64,000 bases of DNA from an uncultured Pelagibacteraceae bacterium (GTDB taxonomy: Bacteria > Pseudomonadota > Alphaproteobacteria > Pelagibacterales > Pelagibacteraceae): assembly GCA_902603905.1 (NCBI GenBank), contig CACKWM010000002.1:62001-126000 (forward strand). Direction: 5' to 3'. The notes beneath the pieces were generated by a model that saw nothing but the letters and a program-made list of their open reading frames with translations, did not search any database and was not told the DNA's origin. The position numbers and the translations under genes were made by a program. Of this stretch, positions 1 to 12,176 are shown in pieces. Every line of letters begins with the position of its first letter. Position 1 is the first letter of the stretch.

Positions 1-735
1 ATCATTTTTTTCTCCAAATTTAAAAAAAGTTTTTTTTTGGTTATCATCTCCAATTAGATATTCATCAAAAAGACCTTTTTTTTCCATATCTTGAAAATTT
101 GAAAAACTTGATGTTTTTATACAATTATTTATTCTTTCCTCAGAAAAGTTAGTTTTTATATTTAGCTTATTTAAATAATCTAAAATTTTGTAAATTTCTT
201 TTCTTAAATCATTTACCATATCTTCATATTTTATCAGTAATACATTTTTATTATTTTTTACCCAAGAAAAATAATGTTGCCCCCAAGAACTTAACATGGT
301 TTTTATTCCATTTATTAAACTCCAATTTTTATCTAACATCATTTTTAACGCCTCTTCATCTGTATATGAAAAATGATTTTTAACTGATGTAAAAACAGTT
401 CTAGGATCTCTAACAATATAAATTGCCCCTAAAGTATTTTTTGAGTTAGTAAAATTATTGTTTTTCCAAGCAGCTAAAAGGTGGTGGGTTTTTAAAAAAT
501 TAGTTTTTTGATTAAGGTTTAATTTTTCTTGTGAAGCCAACCAATATTTGGACATCTCGTCGAAGCTATGAAGATCTTTTGTAAATTCAATTAAATGTTC
601 AGGATTTGGATATTTTGGAAAAGAATTAAGATGTTTAAAATCTACATTTCCATCTTTAGAGAAAAATAGAGATGTTAAAATTGATCTAACCCAAGTATTT
701 CCGCTTTTAGGATATGACGCTAACCAAATTATCAT
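1..735 (-). CDS. Sulfotransferase-family protein (3' end outside window)
   Basis: Reverse-strand reading from ATG at 733-735 gives MIIWLASYPKSGNTWVRSILTSLFFSKDG..., with the PAPS-binding 'YPKSGNTW' motif and 'IYIVRDPRTVFTSVKNHFS'; open to the window edge. Confidence 0.88.
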   Translation of the reverse strand, partial: MIIWLASYPKSGNTWVRSILTSLFFSKDGNVDFKHLNSFPKYPNPEHLIEFTKDLHSFDEMSKYWLASQEKLNLNQKTNFLKTHHLLAAWKNNNFTNSKNTLGAIYIVRDPRTVFTSVKNHFSYTDEEALKMMLDKNWSLINGIKTMLSSWGQHYFSWVKNNKNVLLIKYEDMVNDLRKEIYKILDYLNKLNIKTNFSEERINNCIKTSSFSNFQDMEKKGLFDEYLIGDDNQKKTFFKFGEKND

Positions 736-784
736 GGTATATTTTAGTGATATTTATTAATTTAATACAATATATAATAATTCA

Positions 785-2116
785 ATGACTATTTATGCTT
801 TATCTACAGGCCCAGGTATTTCTGGTGTTGCTGTTATTAGAGTATCTGGAAAAGAGACAGCTTCTGTAGTTAAAAAAATAACTGGTAAAGACTTGCCTAC
901 CGCAAGAATAGCCACACTTAGAAAAATCAATAATATCAACACTTCTGAGCTAATTGATGAAGGTATAATATTATGGTTTCCTGGCCCTGAGAGCTACACG
1001 GGTGAGGATATGGCTGAAATTCATGTCCATGGTAGCAGAGCAGTAATTCAAGCTGTTCAGAATTCAATTTCTCAAATTAAAAATTGTAGATTAGCTGAAC
1101 CAGGAGAATTTACAAAAATAGCTTTTCAGAATAACAAAATAAATTTACTTAAAGCAGAAAGCATAGCTGATTTAATTTCAGCAGAAACAGAAATTCAAAG
1201 GCAACAAGCGATTAAAATAATGTCAGGAGCTAGCTCTGATAAATTTAATTCATGGAGAGAAGGCTTATTAAAAATTTTATCCAACGTTGAAGCAAAAATT
1301 GATTTTTCTGATGAAGATCTACCAGATAATCTTTTAAAAGATATAAAAGTAAAAGCCGAGAAAATTAAATTTGAAATTAAAAAAGCTTTAAATGATCAAA
1401 AAGTTGGAGAAAGAATTAGAGAAGGATTTAAGATAGCAATTGTAGGACCAACTAATGCAGGGAAGTCTAGTTTATTAAATTATCTATCGAGAAGAGAAGT
1501 AGCTATAGTTTCAGAAATAGCTGGAACAACAAGAGATGTTATTGAAACACACCTTAATATAGATGGACTGCCTGTAGTAGTTTCCGATACAGCAGGAATA
1601 AGAAAATCAAAAAATGAGATAGAAAAAAAAGGAATTAAATTAGCACTTAAAAGGGCTGAAGATGCTGACTTAAATATAGTAGTTATAGAGCCAAAAAGTG
1701 GCTATTTTGCTGGATTTTTAAAGGATTTGATATCTAGTAAATCTATACTTGTCATTAATAAATCTGATATGGGAATTAATAATATGGTTCAAGAATTTAA
1801 AAAATATAATCCAATTTATATTTCATTAAAAGAAGAGAAAAATCTTAATCAACTAATATCAGCAATAAAAGATAAATTAAAAAATCAGTTCATAAAGTCT
1901 GAAGATATTTTGATTACTAGAGAAAGACACAGACAACATTTAGAGCAATGTGTTGCCCACCTTGAGGATTTCAAAAATAAAAATATATCTGAAGAATTTG
2001 ATAAAGCTGCAGAAGATCTTAGATTGGCTACGAGGCACCTAGGAATTATTGTTGGTAGAGTAGATGTTGAAGAGATATTAGGGTCAATTTTTAATGACTT
2101 TTGTATAGGCAAATAA
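785..2116 (+). CDS. mnmE: tRNA uridine-5-carboxymethylaminomethyl modification GTPase MnmE
   Basis: GPTNAGKSSLLN P-loop, DTAGIR, C-terminal CIGK motif; followed by mnmG. Confidence 0.97.
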   Translation: MTIYALSTGPGISGVAVIRVSGKETASVVKKITGKDLPTARIATLRKINNINTSELIDEGIILWFPGPESYTGEDMAEIHVHGSRAVIQAVQNSISQIKNCRLAEPGEFTKIAFQNNKINLLKAESIADLISAETEIQRQQAIKIMSGASSDKFNSWREGLLKILSNVEAKIDFSDEDLPDNLLKDIKVKAEKIKFEIKKALNDQKVGERIREGFKIAIVGPTNAGKSSLLNYLSRREVAIVSEIAGTTRDVIETHLNIDGLPVVVSDTAGIRKSKNEIEKKGIKLALKRAEDADLNIVVIEPKSGYFAGFLKDLISSKSILVINKSDMGINNMVQEFKKYNPIYISLKEEKNLNQLISAIKDKLKNQFIKSEDILITRERHRQHLEQCVAHLEDFKNKNISEEFDKAAEDLRLATRHLGIIVGRVDVEEILGSIFNDFCIGK

Positions 2117-2192
2117 GCACTGATTTTTCTATGTTATTTAACAATTATTACTGATTTCTTGTAAAAAAATATATCAATTATAAATTACAACT

Positions 2193-4064
2193 ATGAAAAA
2201 TGATTTATCATTTGATGTAGTTGTTATCGGAGGTGGGCATGCTGGATGTGAAGCCGCAGCCGCAGCTGCTCGGTTAGGAGTGGACACTGCCCTCTTCACA
2301 CATAAAATAGAAACAATTGGTGAGATGTCTTGTAATCCTGCTATTGGGGGACTCGGAAAAGGACACCTTGTAAGAGAGATAGATGCATTAGATGGATTAA
2401 TGGGTGATATAGCAGATAAGTCTGGAATACAATTTAGGTTATTAAATAGAAGCAGAGGACCTGCAGTACGTGGACCTAGAACTCAGTCAGATAGATCATT
2501 ATATCGTAAATTTATGCAAGAAAAACTATTAAACTACTGTAATTTAAGCGTTTTTTCGGATCCTGTAATTAAGTTTATATTTTCGAAAAACAGCGTAAAT
2601 GGTTTCATAACCCTATCTGGAAAAAAAGTTTTATGTAGCAAGCTAATACTTACAACCGGCACTTTTTTGAATGGTCTTATACATATAGGAGATGAAAAGA
2701 CTCCAGCTGGAAGATATGCTGAGAAACCTTCTACCGGCTTAAGTGAACAACTAGAAAAATATAATTTTAAAATTGGACGATTAAAAACGGGTACCCCTCC
2801 AAGGCTTGATGGACGAACAATTAATTTTAAAAATTTAGAAGAACAGTTTGCAGATGATGATCCATATTACTTTTCATTTTTGACAAAAAAAACATTAAAC
2901 AAACAAGTGTCTTGTCGAATGACTTACACTAATGAAAAAGTACATAACATCATTTCAAACAATTTAAAGAGGAGTGCAATGTACTCTGGTAGTATAAAAG
3001 GTGTTGGACCAAGGTACTGTCCCTCAATAGAAGACAAGATAGTAAAATTTTCTAAAAAACAACGTCATCAAATTTTTTTAGAGCCTGAGGGCTTGAATGA
3101 TCCTACTATTTACCCAAATGGTATCTCTACATCACTACCTGCGGTTGTACAGCAGGAAATAGTCAATAATATCAATGGTTTAGAAAATGTTAAGATATTA
3201 AGGCCAGGGTACGCTATTGAATATGATTATATAGATCCAAGAGAACTTTTTTTAACTCTTGAAACGAAAAAGCTTCACAATCTTTATTTAGCTGGTCAAG
3301 TTAATGGAACTACAGGCTATGAAGAAGCAGCGGCCCAAGGTTTAATAGCTGGTATAAATGCGGCTTTATCTTTTAAAGGGTCTGAGCCTTTTATTTTAGA
3401 TCGTTCTGATGCTTACATTGGTGTTATGATAGATGATTTAGTTACAAAAGGTGTTGCTGAGCCATATAGAATGTTTACGTCTAGAGCTGAATATAGGCTA
3501 AGTTTAAGATCAGATAATGCTGATAAGAGGTTAACAGATAAGGGTATTAAGATAGGTTTAATTAGCGATGAAAGAAAAAGTTTCTATCAGGATAAATCTG
3601 TTAAAATAAACATTATTTTAAGAAAAATGCTAAAATTGAATATATCACCTTCAAAAGTTGATAAATTTGATATTAAAATTGCTAAAGATGGAGTTTTAAG
3701 ATCTTCGAGCGAAATTCTTGCGCAAAAAGGTGTTAACATGCATAAAATTAGAGAAATTTGGCCAAATATACCTTTTTTTAATAAAGAAATTGATGAACAA
3801 ATTGAAATTAATGCTCATTACAAAGGATATTTAAGAAAACAAAGAGCAGATATATTAGCGTTTAAAAGAGATGAGAATCTTATTATTCCTGATAAAGTTA
3901 ATTATGATGCCCTATCGGGATTATCAAATGAAGTTAAGTCTAAATTCAAGCAAATTAAGCCAAAAACTATGGGACAAGCTTTAAGAATTGATGGAATTAC
4001 TCCAGCAGCTGTTTATATCTTATTGTCATATGTAAAAAGAAAGTCTATTAAGCATATAGCTTAA
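2193..4064 (+). CDS. mnmG: tRNA uridine-5-carboxymethylaminomethyl modification enzyme MnmG (GidA)
   Basis: [16 protein letters not shown] motif, [16 protein letters not shown], full length 623 aa. Confidence 0.98.
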   Translation: MKNDLSFDVVVIGGGHAGCEAAAAAARLGVDTALFTHKIETIGEMSCNPAIGGLGKGHLVREIDALDGLMGDIADKSGIQFRLLNRSRGPAVRGPRTQSDRSLYRKFMQEKLLNYCNLSVFSDPVIKFIFSKNSVNGFITLSGKKVLCSKLILTTGTFLNGLIHIGDEKTPAGRYAEKPSTGLSEQLEKYNFKIGRLKTGTPPRLDGRTINFKNLEEQFADDDPYYFSFLTKKTLNKQVSCRMTYTNEKVHNIISNNLKRSAMYSGSIKGVGPRYCPSIEDKIVKFSKKQRHQIFLEPEGLNDPTIYPNGISTSLPAVVQQEIVNNINGLENVKILRPGYAIEYDYIDPRELFLTLETKKLHNLYLAGQVNGTTGYEEAAAQGLIAGINAALSFKGSEPFILDRSDAYIGVMIDDLVTKGVAEPYRMFTSRAEYRLSLRSDNADKRLTDKGIKIGLISDERKSFYQDKSVKINIILRKMLKLNISPSKVDKFDIKIAKDGVLRSSSEILAQKGVNMHKIREIWPNIPFFNKEIDEQIEINAHYKGYLRKQRADILAFKRDENLIIPDKVNYDALSGLSNEVKSKFKQIKPKTMGQALRIDGITPAAVYILLSYVKRKSIKHIA

Positions 4065-4705
4065 TGGATGCAAATTTCAAAAAATACTCAATATTAGATA
4101 AATTTAATGTTTCACGTGGAACATGTATTGATTTTGAAAAGTTTATTTCATTAATTAGAGAAAAAAACCAGGAAATTAACATAATTAGCAAAAAAACTGA
4201 TAAAATATCAATAATAAGAGAAAGACATATAATAGATTCAGCGCAAGCTATTGATTTTATTGATTTAAATGATAATATATGCAGTGATTTGGGTACAGGA
4301 GCAGGATTACCAGGTGTAGTTCTAGCAATTATGATGAAAAATTTAAATAAGCCTATGAAATTTAAACTATATGAAAAAAGTCATCTAAAAAGTGCCTTCT
4401 TGAGAGACGTAACGAGAAAACTTAATCTAAATATTGAAATTGTAGAGGGTGATATTTTTAAAAAAATTAATTTAAGTTCAGATATTGTTATTGGAAGAGC
4501 TTTTAAACCTTTGCCAGTGGTATTGGAATTAATGAATAAGAATTTTGTTAATTATAAAAACTTAATTTTATTTATGGGGAAAAATGGAAAACAAACATTG
4601 AAGGATGCTTTTAAGGACTGGAAATTTGAGTATAAGGAAAAGATGAGCTTAACAAGCGATGATTCTTTTTTAATAAAAATAAAAAATATAAAAAAAAAAA
4701 ATTGA
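4064..4705 (+). CDS. rsmG: 16S rRNA (guanine527-N7)-methyltransferase RsmG (GidB)
   Basis: DLGTGAGLPGVVLAI SAM-binding motif; synteny mnmG-rsmG-parA. Confidence 0.95.
   Translation: MDANFKKYSILDKFNVSRGTCIDFEKFISLIREKNQEINIISKKTDKISIIRERHIIDSAQAIDFIDLNDNICSDLGTGAGLPGVVLAIMMKNLNKPMKFKLYEKSHLKSAFLRDVTRKLNLNIEIVEGDIFKKINLSSDIVIGRAFKPLPVVLELMNKNFVNYKNLILFMGKNGKQTLKDAFKDWKFEYKEKMSLTSDDSFLIKIKNIKKKN
4108..4123. promoter_or_regulatory. Chromosomal parS (ParB-binding) site inside rsmG
   Basis: TGTTTCACGTGGAACA read directly; matches the bacterial parS consensus TGTTNCACGTGNAACA, palindromic except for one symmetric pair; about 0.6 kb upstream of parA. Confidence 0.9.
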
Positions 4706-5505
4706 ATAAAACACAAATCATATCTGTAATAAATCAAAAAGGTGGAGTAGGGAAAACAACAACAGTAATAAATCTTGCTGCAGGTTTAGTTCAGGAAAAT
4801 AAAAAAATTTTAGTAATTGATTTAGATCCTCAGGGTAATGCAACAACTGGATTAGGTTTATCAAATTTAGATAATTCTAGTGAAACAATTTATGGAGTAT
4901 TAAATGGAGCAAAAAACATCACAGAAGTTATTAAAAAAACTCAATTTGAAAATTTAGAATTGATTTCTTCAAATGTTGATCTTTCTGGATTAGAGGTAGA
5001 AACAGCTGGGGATAGCAAAAGGGCTTTTATTTTAAAAGATCAATTAATGGCTTATTTAAAGGATTCTGGAGCAAAATATGACTATATTCTTATAGATTGT
5101 CCTCCATCATTAAGCCTTTTAACAGTAATGGCTTTAGTGTCATCTCATTCACTTGTGGTTCCTTTACAGACTGAATTTTTTGCTCTTGAGGGATTAACAC
5201 AATTAATGAAAACCATAGATAGAGTAAAAGTAAATTTAAATCCTAGTTTAAAAATCAGAGGCATTCTTTTAACAATGTATGACAAAAGAAATAAACTTTC
5301 TTCTCAAGTTGAAAAGGAGGCGAGGGACTATTTTGCTAATCAAGTTTATAATACTGTAATACCAAGAAATGTAAGATTATCAGAAGCACCTTCACATGGA
5401 GTACCTGTTTTAATTTATGATAAAACTTGCCCAGGCAGTAAATCATATTTTAGTTTTACTGATGAATTTATTAACCAAGAAAAACAATTTGAAACAGCCG
5501 CATAA
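4702..5505 (+). CDS. parA: Chromosome partitioning ATPase ParA/Soj
   Basis: KGGVGKTTTVINLA deviant Walker A, DLDPQGNATTGLG; TTG start overlapping rsmG. Confidence 0.97.
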   Translation: MNKTQIISVINQKGGVGKTTTVINLAAGLVQENKKILVIDLDPQGNATTGLGLSNLDNSSETIYGVLNGAKNITEVIKKTQFENLELISSNVDLSGLEVETAGDSKRAFILKDQLMAYLKDSGAKYDYILIDCPPSLSLLTVMALVSSHSLVVPLQTEFFALEGLTQLMKTIDRVKVNLNPSLKIRGILLTMYDKRNKLSSQVEKEARDYFANQVYNTVIPRNVRLSEAPSHGVPVLIYDKTCPGSKSYFSFTDEFINQEKQFETAA

Positions 5506-6353
5506 TGGATGCATTAAAAATTAAAAAAGGTTTGGGCAGAGGATTATCATCTTTGATTGGTGACACAAAAGTAGATACAAATATTAACAAGTTATCTATT
5601 GGGGAACTGATTAGAAACAAATATCAGCCAAGGAAAAATTTTAATCAGGAAAATTTAGATGAGTTAACAAATTCAATTAAAGAGCGTGGAATTATCCAGC
5701 CAATTGTTGTTAGAAAATCTGCAGATCAAAAATCAAAATATGAAATAATAGCAGGAGAAAGAAGATGGTTAGCTGCACAGAATGCTGGTCTTCATGAAGT
5801 TCCAGTTGTTATAACCGAAGCTGATGATCTTAAATCTCTTGAGTTTGCCATTGTAGAAAATGTTCAAAGAATTGATCTTAATGTTGTCGAAGAAGCTGAA
5901 GGTTATCAGCGATTAATCGATGATTTTTCTTATGATCAAAACAAAGTTGCACAATTTATTGGAAAAAGTAGAAGCCATGTTGCAAATTGTTTACGGTTAT
6001 TGAATTTACCATCTGAAGTGGTTGATTTAATTAAAAATAATAAATTAACACAAGGTCATGCTAAAATATTGGTAGGATTACAAAATGCTCATTTCTTAGC
6101 AAAAAAAATAATTGAAAAAAATTTATCTGTTAGACAAACTGAAAATTTAGTCAAAATATTTAAGACAAATAAAGTACCCAAATTTAATAAAAAAGATCCA
6201 AATATAAAAAATCTTGAATTGAGTCTTATTGAAAAGATTGGCTTAAATGTCTTAATTAAAAATAATAAAAAAAATGCTGGATCCATTACACTTGAGTACA
6301 AGAATCTTGAACAATTAAATAAATTAATAGAGGTTATTAAATTTAATTATTAG
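5505..6353 (+). CDS. parB: Chromosome partitioning protein ParB/Spo0J
   Basis: KKGLGRGLSSLIGD N-terminus, GERRWLAAQNAG and ENVQRIDLN motifs. Confidence 0.97.
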   Translation: MDALKIKKGLGRGLSSLIGDTKVDTNINKLSIGELIRNKYQPRKNFNQENLDELTNSIKERGIIQPIVVRKSADQKSKYEIIAGERRWLAAQNAGLHEVPVVITEADDLKSLEFAIVENVQRIDLNVVEEAEGYQRLIDDFSYDQNKVAQFIGKSRSHVANCLRLLNLPSEVVDLIKNNKLTQGHAKILVGLQNAHFLAKKIIEKNLSVRQTENLVKIFKTNKVPKFNKKDPNIKNLELSLIEKIGLNVLIKNNKKNAGSITLEYKNLEQLNKLIEVIKFNY

Positions 6354-7335
6354 TTTTATTTGATTGTGTAATAATAAAGTCAAACAAAATATTAATTGAA
6401 TTTGAGGAATTTTTTTTAATTAATAACTCAATTTCATTAATTTTATATATTAAATTTTCTACTTTTTTTAATGTCCAGTTTTTAACTTGTTCCTTAATAA
6501 TTTCTTTGTCTTTCCAAAAAATAGGAGGCTTAAATGAAGTTATTAATTGGTCAATATTCTCGTTTTCTTTTGTTTGACTTTTCAATTTATTTAATCTTTT
6601 TGCTTTTATTAAAAAGGTTTTAATAATTAAAATACAATCTTCTGTGCTATAATTATTTTCATTTAAAATATTTATTGTTTTTTTTGAATTTTTTGCAAGA
6701 CAACTATCAACTAACTCATTTACACTATAATTTTCTGCAAGATTAGTTAATTTTAAAATATCATCAACATTTATTATTTTTTTACTTTTAGTAAAATTTT
6801 CAATCTTTATTATTTCATTATTTAAATTTAATCTGTCACCTCTTGATCTTGCAACTAGTATATTGATTGTTTCTTGAGATATTGGTATTTTTTTTTCTCT
6901 AAAATACGTGTTTGCAATATTGTTCAATGTCTGAAAATTATCAGAATAAAAGGGAACACAAACAATATTTTTATTTTTTTCAAATAACATCCTCAATTTT
7001 GATTTTTTTTCTAAAATATTAGCTAATAAAATTATTTTTGTATCTTCAATATTTTTTTCAATAATTTCTTCAATAATATTTACAATTTTATCAGTACTTC
7101 TTAAAATTATTATTAACTTTTCTGTTTCAAAAAATGATTTTGAAAGAATTTTATTAAAAAAATTTTCTTTATTGTTTAAAATTTCTTTTTCATCATACTT
7201 ATAGATATTTTTTGAGAATTTTTTAAAAGTATCGTCAATAACTTTATTTTTAAAGCCTTCATTTTCACCATATAAAAGATAAACATTATTTTTTTTTAAA
7301 TTTATTTTATTTATTTCGTATGATTTTATTATCAT
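6343..7335 (-). CDS. holA: DNA polymerase III subunit delta
   Basis: Length 330 aa, N-terminal YLLYGENEGFK, 'ARSRGDRLNLNNEIIKIENF'; synteny leuS-lptE-holA beside parB. Confidence 0.85.
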   Translation of the reverse strand: MIIKSYEINKINLKKNNVYLLYGENEGFKNKVIDDTFKKFSKNIYKYDEKEILNNKENFFNKILSKSFFETEKLIIILRSTDKIVNIIEEIIEKNIEDTKIILLANILEKKSKLRMLFEKNKNIVCVPFYSDNFQTLNNIANTYFREKKIPISQETINILVARSRGDRLNLNNEIIKIENFTKSKKIINVDDILKLTNLAENYSVNELVDSCLAKNSKKTINILNENNYSTEDCILIIKTFLIKAKRLNKLKSQTKENENIDQLITSFKPPIFWKDKEIIKEQVKNWTLKKVENLIYKINEIELLIKKNSSNSINILFDFIITQSNKTNN

Positions 7336-7336
7336 T

Positions 7337-7786
7337 TTACAAATCTGATAAATATATTACTGATTTTTCAACTATTTTATTTATTAAAGTATTTTCAATT
7401 TCTTTTTCATATTGTTTTAATGCAAATTTGTCTGAATTATTACTATAATTAAAGCTTGATGAAAAACTTTCTGTTTTATTATAGTTTCCACTAATAATAT
7501 TAATATTTAACTCAATTATCATTTGAAACCTTGATGGGTCACCTTTATTATCTTTTTGTGTAGTTTCAATTTTTTTAACTGAGTTAATTTCTATTTGAAT
7601 TATATTTTTACTACTTTTATTAGAAAATATTTTTAATTTATTTGCAATTTTTGAGTTTAATTTACTCGTTTTTTTTTGGGATATTTTTTGTATATAAAAA
7701 TTTTTTTCCTTTGAAGAGTATATTGGGGCATATCCACAATTATTAAGAATAAACGATGCAATAATGATAATGATTATTTTTCTCAT
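7337..7786 (-). CDS. lptE: LPS-assembly lipoprotein LptE-like
   Basis: Lipoprotein signal ending ...[11 protein letters not shown]; located between leuS and holA. Confidence 0.8.
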   Translation of the reverse strand: MRKIIIIIIASFILNNCGYAPIYSSKEKNFYIQKISQKKTSKLNSKIANKLKIFSNKSSKNIIQIEINSVKKIETTQKDNKGDPSRFQMIIELNINIISGNYNKTESFSSSFNYSNNSDKFALKQYEKEIENTLINKIVEKSVIYLSDL

Positions 7787-10329
7787 TTTATAATTAAATT
7801 TATTAGTTTATTTTTTATATATATTACCCTACTAATATTTTTGTTTTGTAAAAATTTACTAGTTTTAAAATTATTTTTTATTTCATTTATCAATGTTTTC
7901 TCATCCATATTTAAATTTGTATTAATTATATCTCTCTTTTTTCCATTAATTTGAACAACAATTTTATAATTTTCCACTATTGAAACTTTTTTATCTATTA
8001 CAGGCCAATCAAGTTTATTATCACATTTCAATTCATCTAAGCATTCGGATGCAAAATGAGGTAAAACAGGAGACATTAATTTAAGAATTTTTGTATAGTT
8101 TTCAGCTAAGTTTTTCTTGTTTATCGGTTTTTCTATTTCTTTAATTAAAAAGTTATATGTCTCGTAGAAGTTTGCAACAATTACATTATTATGGAATTTT
8201 TCTAAATTAGCATTTATTTTATTAATTAGTTGGTTAGTAAATTTTGAAATTTCATCAGAGTTTTGTTTAGACTCATCTGCTATTTTTAATTTAGCTTTAA
8301 TTTTTTCATGCAAGTTCCACAATTTTTGAATAAATTTATAACATGCAACTATGCCTTGTTCGGTCCATTGAACATCTTTTTCTGGTGGACTGTCGGACAA
8401 CATAAATAGTCTTACAGAATCTGCACCATAATTTTCAATAATTTGTTCAGGATCAATAGTATTTTTTTTTGATTTTGACATAGATTCTGAAGGACCAACA
8501 ATTACTTTTTTTGTTTTGTCTTTTTTTAGAAAATAATTTTTACCATCTTTAATTTCGACTTCATCAGGACTTAACCATTTATTATTTTCATCTTTATAAG
8601 TTTCATGGCAAACCATTCCTTGAGTAAATAATCCTTGAAATGGTTCGCTCAAATTAAATTTTTCATTTTTATAATTTAATGCTCTTGTAAAAAATCTTGA
8701 ATAAAGTAAATGCAGTATTGCATGCTCAACACCTCCAATGTATTGATCAACAGGCATCCAATATTTGGCTTCATCGTAATCAAATCCATATTTTTTATTG
8801 TTAGGTGAGCAAAATCTAAGAAAATACCAAGATGAATCAACAAATGTATCCAGAGTATCTGTTTCTCTAGTTAGTTCTTTTCCATCTATTTTTATTTTTT
8901 TCCATTCTTTGTTTGTATCTAACGGATTACCTTTACAGTTAAGATCTATATTTTCTGGTAATTTTACTGGTAGGTTTTCTTTGGCTATAGGAAAAACTTT
9001 TCCATGTTCGTCATAAGCTATAGGTATTGGACATCCCCAATATCTTTGTCTAGATACTCCCCAATCCTTAAGTCTAAAGTTAATTTTTTTTTCACCTAAC
9101 TTTTTTTTTTCAAGTATTTCTATAGTTTTGTAGATTGATTCATCTGGAACTTTAAAACCATTTAAAAAATCAGAATTAATAACAACTCCTGGTCCTGTAT
9201 AAGCTTCTTTAAGAACTTTATAATTATCATCTTCATTTATAGGTTTTACTACAGTTGTAACTTTCAGGTTATATTTGTTTGCAAAGTCTAAATCTCTTTG
9301 ATCATGCGCTGGACATCCAAAAACTGCTCCAAAGCCATAATCCATTAAGACAAAATTTGCAAAATATACAGGGACTTTTTGTTTTTCATTTAATGGGTTA
9401 ATAGCAAGCAAATCGGTTTTGAATCCAATTTTTTCGCCAATTGCAATTGACTCTTCTGTAGTACCAGTTTTTGAACATTCTTCTTTAAATTTAATAAATT
9501 TTGGATCTTTTAAAAAATGTTCTGAAATAGGATGATCAATAGAAACAGCTAGAAAAGAAAAACCAAACAAAGTATCCGGTCTTGTTGTAAAACATTTAAT
9601 AGTATTAATGGGCAATTTACCCTCTATTTTAAAGTCAATTTCACAACCAAAAGATTTTCCAATCCAATTTTTCTGCATTGTTTTTACTTTTTCTGGCCAA
9701 TTTTTTAATTCATCAAGTCCTTTAAGGAGTTCTTCAGAAAATTTAGAAATATTGAAGAACCATTGATTTAATTTTTTTCTTTCAACAGTTACTCCTGATC
9801 TCCACCCCTTACCATCAATCACTTGTTCATTTGCTAAGACTGTTTGTTCAACAGGATCCCAATTTACATAATTTTCTTTTCGATAAACCAAACCTTTCTC
9901 ATATAATTCTAAAAAAAAAAGCTGTTGATGTTTGTAATATTCTGGCGAACAAGTTGAGATTTCTCTTGTCCAATCAATTGATAACCCTATTTTTTTTAAC
10001 TGATTTTTCATTGTTAAAACATTAGATTCTGTCCATGTTTTTGGATCTAAATTATTTTCTCTAGCAGCATTTTCTGCGGGCAAGCCAAAAGAATCCCATC
10101 CCATTGGATGCAATACATTGTATCCTTTCATCATTTTAAATCTTGCTAATACGTCACCTATTGTATAATTTCTAACGTGACCCATATGAATTTTACCAGA
10201 AGGGTAGGGAAACATTTCTAAGCAGTAAAATTTTTTTTTACCTTTTTTAATAGTACTTTCAAAAGTCTTATTTTTTTCCCAATAATTCTGCCACTTTTTT
10301 TCAATTGTTTTAAAATTATACCTATTCAC
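7783..10329 (-). CDS. leuS: Leucyl-tRNA synthetase
   Basis: [29 protein letters not shown] (KMSKS) motifs; 848 aa. Confidence 0.98.
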   Translation of the reverse strand: MNRYNFKTIEKKWQNYWEKNKTFESTIKKGKKKFYCLEMFPYPSGKIHMGHVRNYTIGDVLARFKMMKGYNVLHPMGWDSFGLPAENAARENNLDPKTWTESNVLTMKNQLKKIGLSIDWTREISTCSPEYYKHQQLFFLELYEKGLVYRKENYVNWDPVEQTVLANEQVIDGKGWRSGVTVERKKLNQWFFNISKFSEELLKGLDELKNWPEKVKTMQKNWIGKSFGCEIDFKIEGKLPINTIKCFTTRPDTLFGFSFLAVSIDHPISEHFLKDPKFIKFKEECSKTGTTEESIAIGEKIGFKTDLLAINPLNEKQKVPVYFANFVLMDYGFGAVFGCPAHDQRDLDFANKYNLKVTTVVKPINEDDNYKVLKEAYTGPGVVINSDFLNGFKVPDESIYKTIEILEKKKLGEKKINFRLKDWGVSRQRYWGCPIPIAYDEHGKVFPIAKENLPVKLPENIDLNCKGNPLDTNKEWKKIKIDGKELTRETDTLDTFVDSSWYFLRFCSPNNKKYGFDYDEAKYWMPVDQYIGGVEHAILHLLYSRFFTRALNYKNEKFNLSEPFQGLFTQGMVCHETYKDENNKWLSPDEVEIKDGKNYFLKKDKTKKVIVGPSESMSKSKKNTIDPEQIIENYGADSVRLFMLSDSPPEKDVQWTEQGIVACYKFIQKLWNLHEKIKAKLKIADESKQNSDEISKFTNQLINKINANLEKFHNNVIVANFYETYNFLIKEIEKPINKKNLAENYTKILKLMSPVLPHFASECLDELKCDNKLDWPVIDKKVSIVENYKIVVQINGKKRDIINTNLNMDEKTLINEIKNNFKTSKFLQNKNISRVIYIKNKLINLIIK

Positions 10330-10354
10330 AAAAATGATTTTAATTATAAAATAT

Positions 10355-10924
10355 CTAATTTATTAAATCACCAGTAACTGGTTTTTCTTTACGATATTCT
10401 TCTGCATTTTTTTTAAATTTATTTTTTTCTAGAAGAGCTGCTTTTTTTAAAATTGCTAACTTTATTTCATTTTCTAGATTGGAGCTTATTTTATTTATAT
10501 CACAATCATTTAATGTATTCAGCTTACATATTTTTTCGTGTATATTAACTTTTAAAGCATCTGCCCTAATTTCATTAGTTAGAAAACGTACAGTAATTTT
10601 CAACATTCTTTTTTCGTTTTCAGCTTTTGAATTTCCTGAAAACCAATCAGTGATTATAATGCCACCAGAGTAACTTGCATTAGTGAACGGAACAAAATCA
10701 AGAACATCTATTGAAGCTCTCCAAAGTTCGTTAGAGGATGCGAAGTCAAATACACCACCAGCTGCACCTTTTTTTCCAAAACGTATACCTCTACCTTCTT
10801 CAATATTCTTTGCTACCCTGTCTTTAACATTAACTGGATTATCCTTAACAGGTGAATGCTTATAAATTCCACATGCAGTCATAATAAGTGACGTTGTTAT
10901 TAGTAATAATGTCAATTTTTTCAT
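10355..10924 (-). CDS. DUF3576-like lipoprotein
   Basis: Likely start [21 protein letters not shown] (lipobox); position upstream of leuS as in other Alphaproteobacteria. Confidence 0.7.
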   Translation of the reverse strand: MKKLTLLLITTSLIMTACGIYKHSPVKDNPVNVKDRVAKNIEEGRGIRFGKKGAAGGVFDFASSNELWRASIDVLDFVPFTNASYSGGIIITDWFSGNSKAENEKRMLKITVRFLTNEIRADALKVNIHEKICKLNTLNDCDINKISSNLENEIKLAILKKAALLEKNKFKKNAEEYRKEKPVTGDLIN

Positions 10925-11110
10925 GAAAGGCCTTATTTTATCCAAAAATCACTTGTTTTATACAATATCAACAAAAAAAAACTAAATAATAGTGACAAAA
11001 ATGCAACATGTATTAAAAAAAACTGTAAAAATGGTGTTTCTAATATATTTGAAACATAAAAATGGTACTTTTCCATCATTCATATGAATAATAATAACAA
11101 AAGGAGAATT

Positions 11111-12175
11111 ATGAATAACTTGAAAAAATTGGGTGTTACAGCATTAGCGGGTTCGCTAGCAGCTGTTAGTGCTCAAGCAGGTGAAATGAGTATGAATGGT
11201 TCTGCCAATATGACGTACTACACTACTAGTAAGTCAGAAGGTAAAGGAATTGGTACTGACAAAGGACTTACTGTTTCTGGTTCAGGTGAACTAGATAATG
11301 GTTGGACTTTTTCAATCTACACATACTTTAGTGATGCACTAGGAATTTCATCACACGCAACTTCTTTGACTATGGGTTCAATGGGAACAATAACTGCTGG
11401 TCAAGCATGGGGCGGAAACAGTACAAAGTACGATGAGGAAGTTCCTCAAGCGTATGAACAAACATCAGACAGACAACAAAACGCAGCTAACCAAGTTGGT
11501 AACTGGATGGATAACGGTGGTTTAACATGGACTCCTCCTGCTTTCGATTTAGGTGGTTTAAGTGTTCAAGCACATCTTGGATTTTCTCCAGATGCAGATG
11601 ACGTAGCAACTAACAATGGTTCAGTTGGTGCTAAGTCAGGTACATGGGGATCTGGTAAAGACCTTGGTTTAACTGTAACTGGTCTAGTTGATGGTCTAAC
11701 TCTTGGTGTTTATGGAGCTACAAGAGAAAATGAAAGCCCAGTATCAGATGGACACAGAGATGAGTTCAACGGTTCATGGTACGCAAAATATTCAATGGGA
11801 TCAGTTTCTTTTGGATATTCTGAAGCATACTATGATAGCGGTATAGATGGCACAACAACTGCTGCTACTACAGCTAAGGTTATTGGAACATCTGATGGTA
11901 TATTTGAAAACAGCCAAATGTCTATTGCGTTTAACGTAAATGACAATTTGTCACTTTCATATACTGAGTCTACAGATACATACGATGCTTCATCTAACGT
12001 ATCTAGTGGTACAGAGATTGTTGACGTTGATCAGGAAACTGAAGCGTTACAAGCTGCGTACTCTATGGGTGGTATGACTATCAAAGCATTCCAAATGGAA
12101 GCTACAAACCCAGGTTGGGATTCAGATGCTACGAAAAATACGTTTAGTGAGATATCTATCGGATTATCATTCTAA
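11111..12175 (+). CDS. Outer-membrane porin
   Basis: SD AAGGAGAA at 11100-11107 before ATG at 11111; signal peptide ending AVSAQA; Gly/Ser/aromatic-rich repeats typical of beta-barrels; C-terminal ...SIGLSF ending in Phe. Confidence 0.88.
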   Translation: MNNLKKLGVTALAGSLAAVSAQAGEMSMNGSANMTYYTTSKSEGKGIGTDKGLTVSGSGELDNGWTFSIYTYFSDALGISSHATSLTMGSMGTITAGQAWGGNSTKYDEEVPQAYEQTSDRQQNAANQVGNWMDNGGLTWTPPAFDLGGLSVQAHLGFSPDADDVATNNGSVGAKSGTWGSGKDLGLTVTGLVDGLTLGVYGATRENESPVSDGHRDEFNGSWYAKYSMGSVSFGYSEAYYDSGIDGTTTAATTAKVIGTSDGIFENSQMSIAFNVNDNLSLSYTESTDTYDASSNVSSGTEIVDVDQETEALQAAYSMGGMTIKAFQMEATNPGWDSDATKNTFSEISIGLSF

Positions 12176-12176
12176 A

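Noticed and set aside
2117-2192. Intergenic region upstream of mnmG (gidA) as oriC, by analogy with E. coli
   Set aside because: Only 76 bp, no DnaA-box-like sequences seen; the rpsT-dnaA gap is a better candidate
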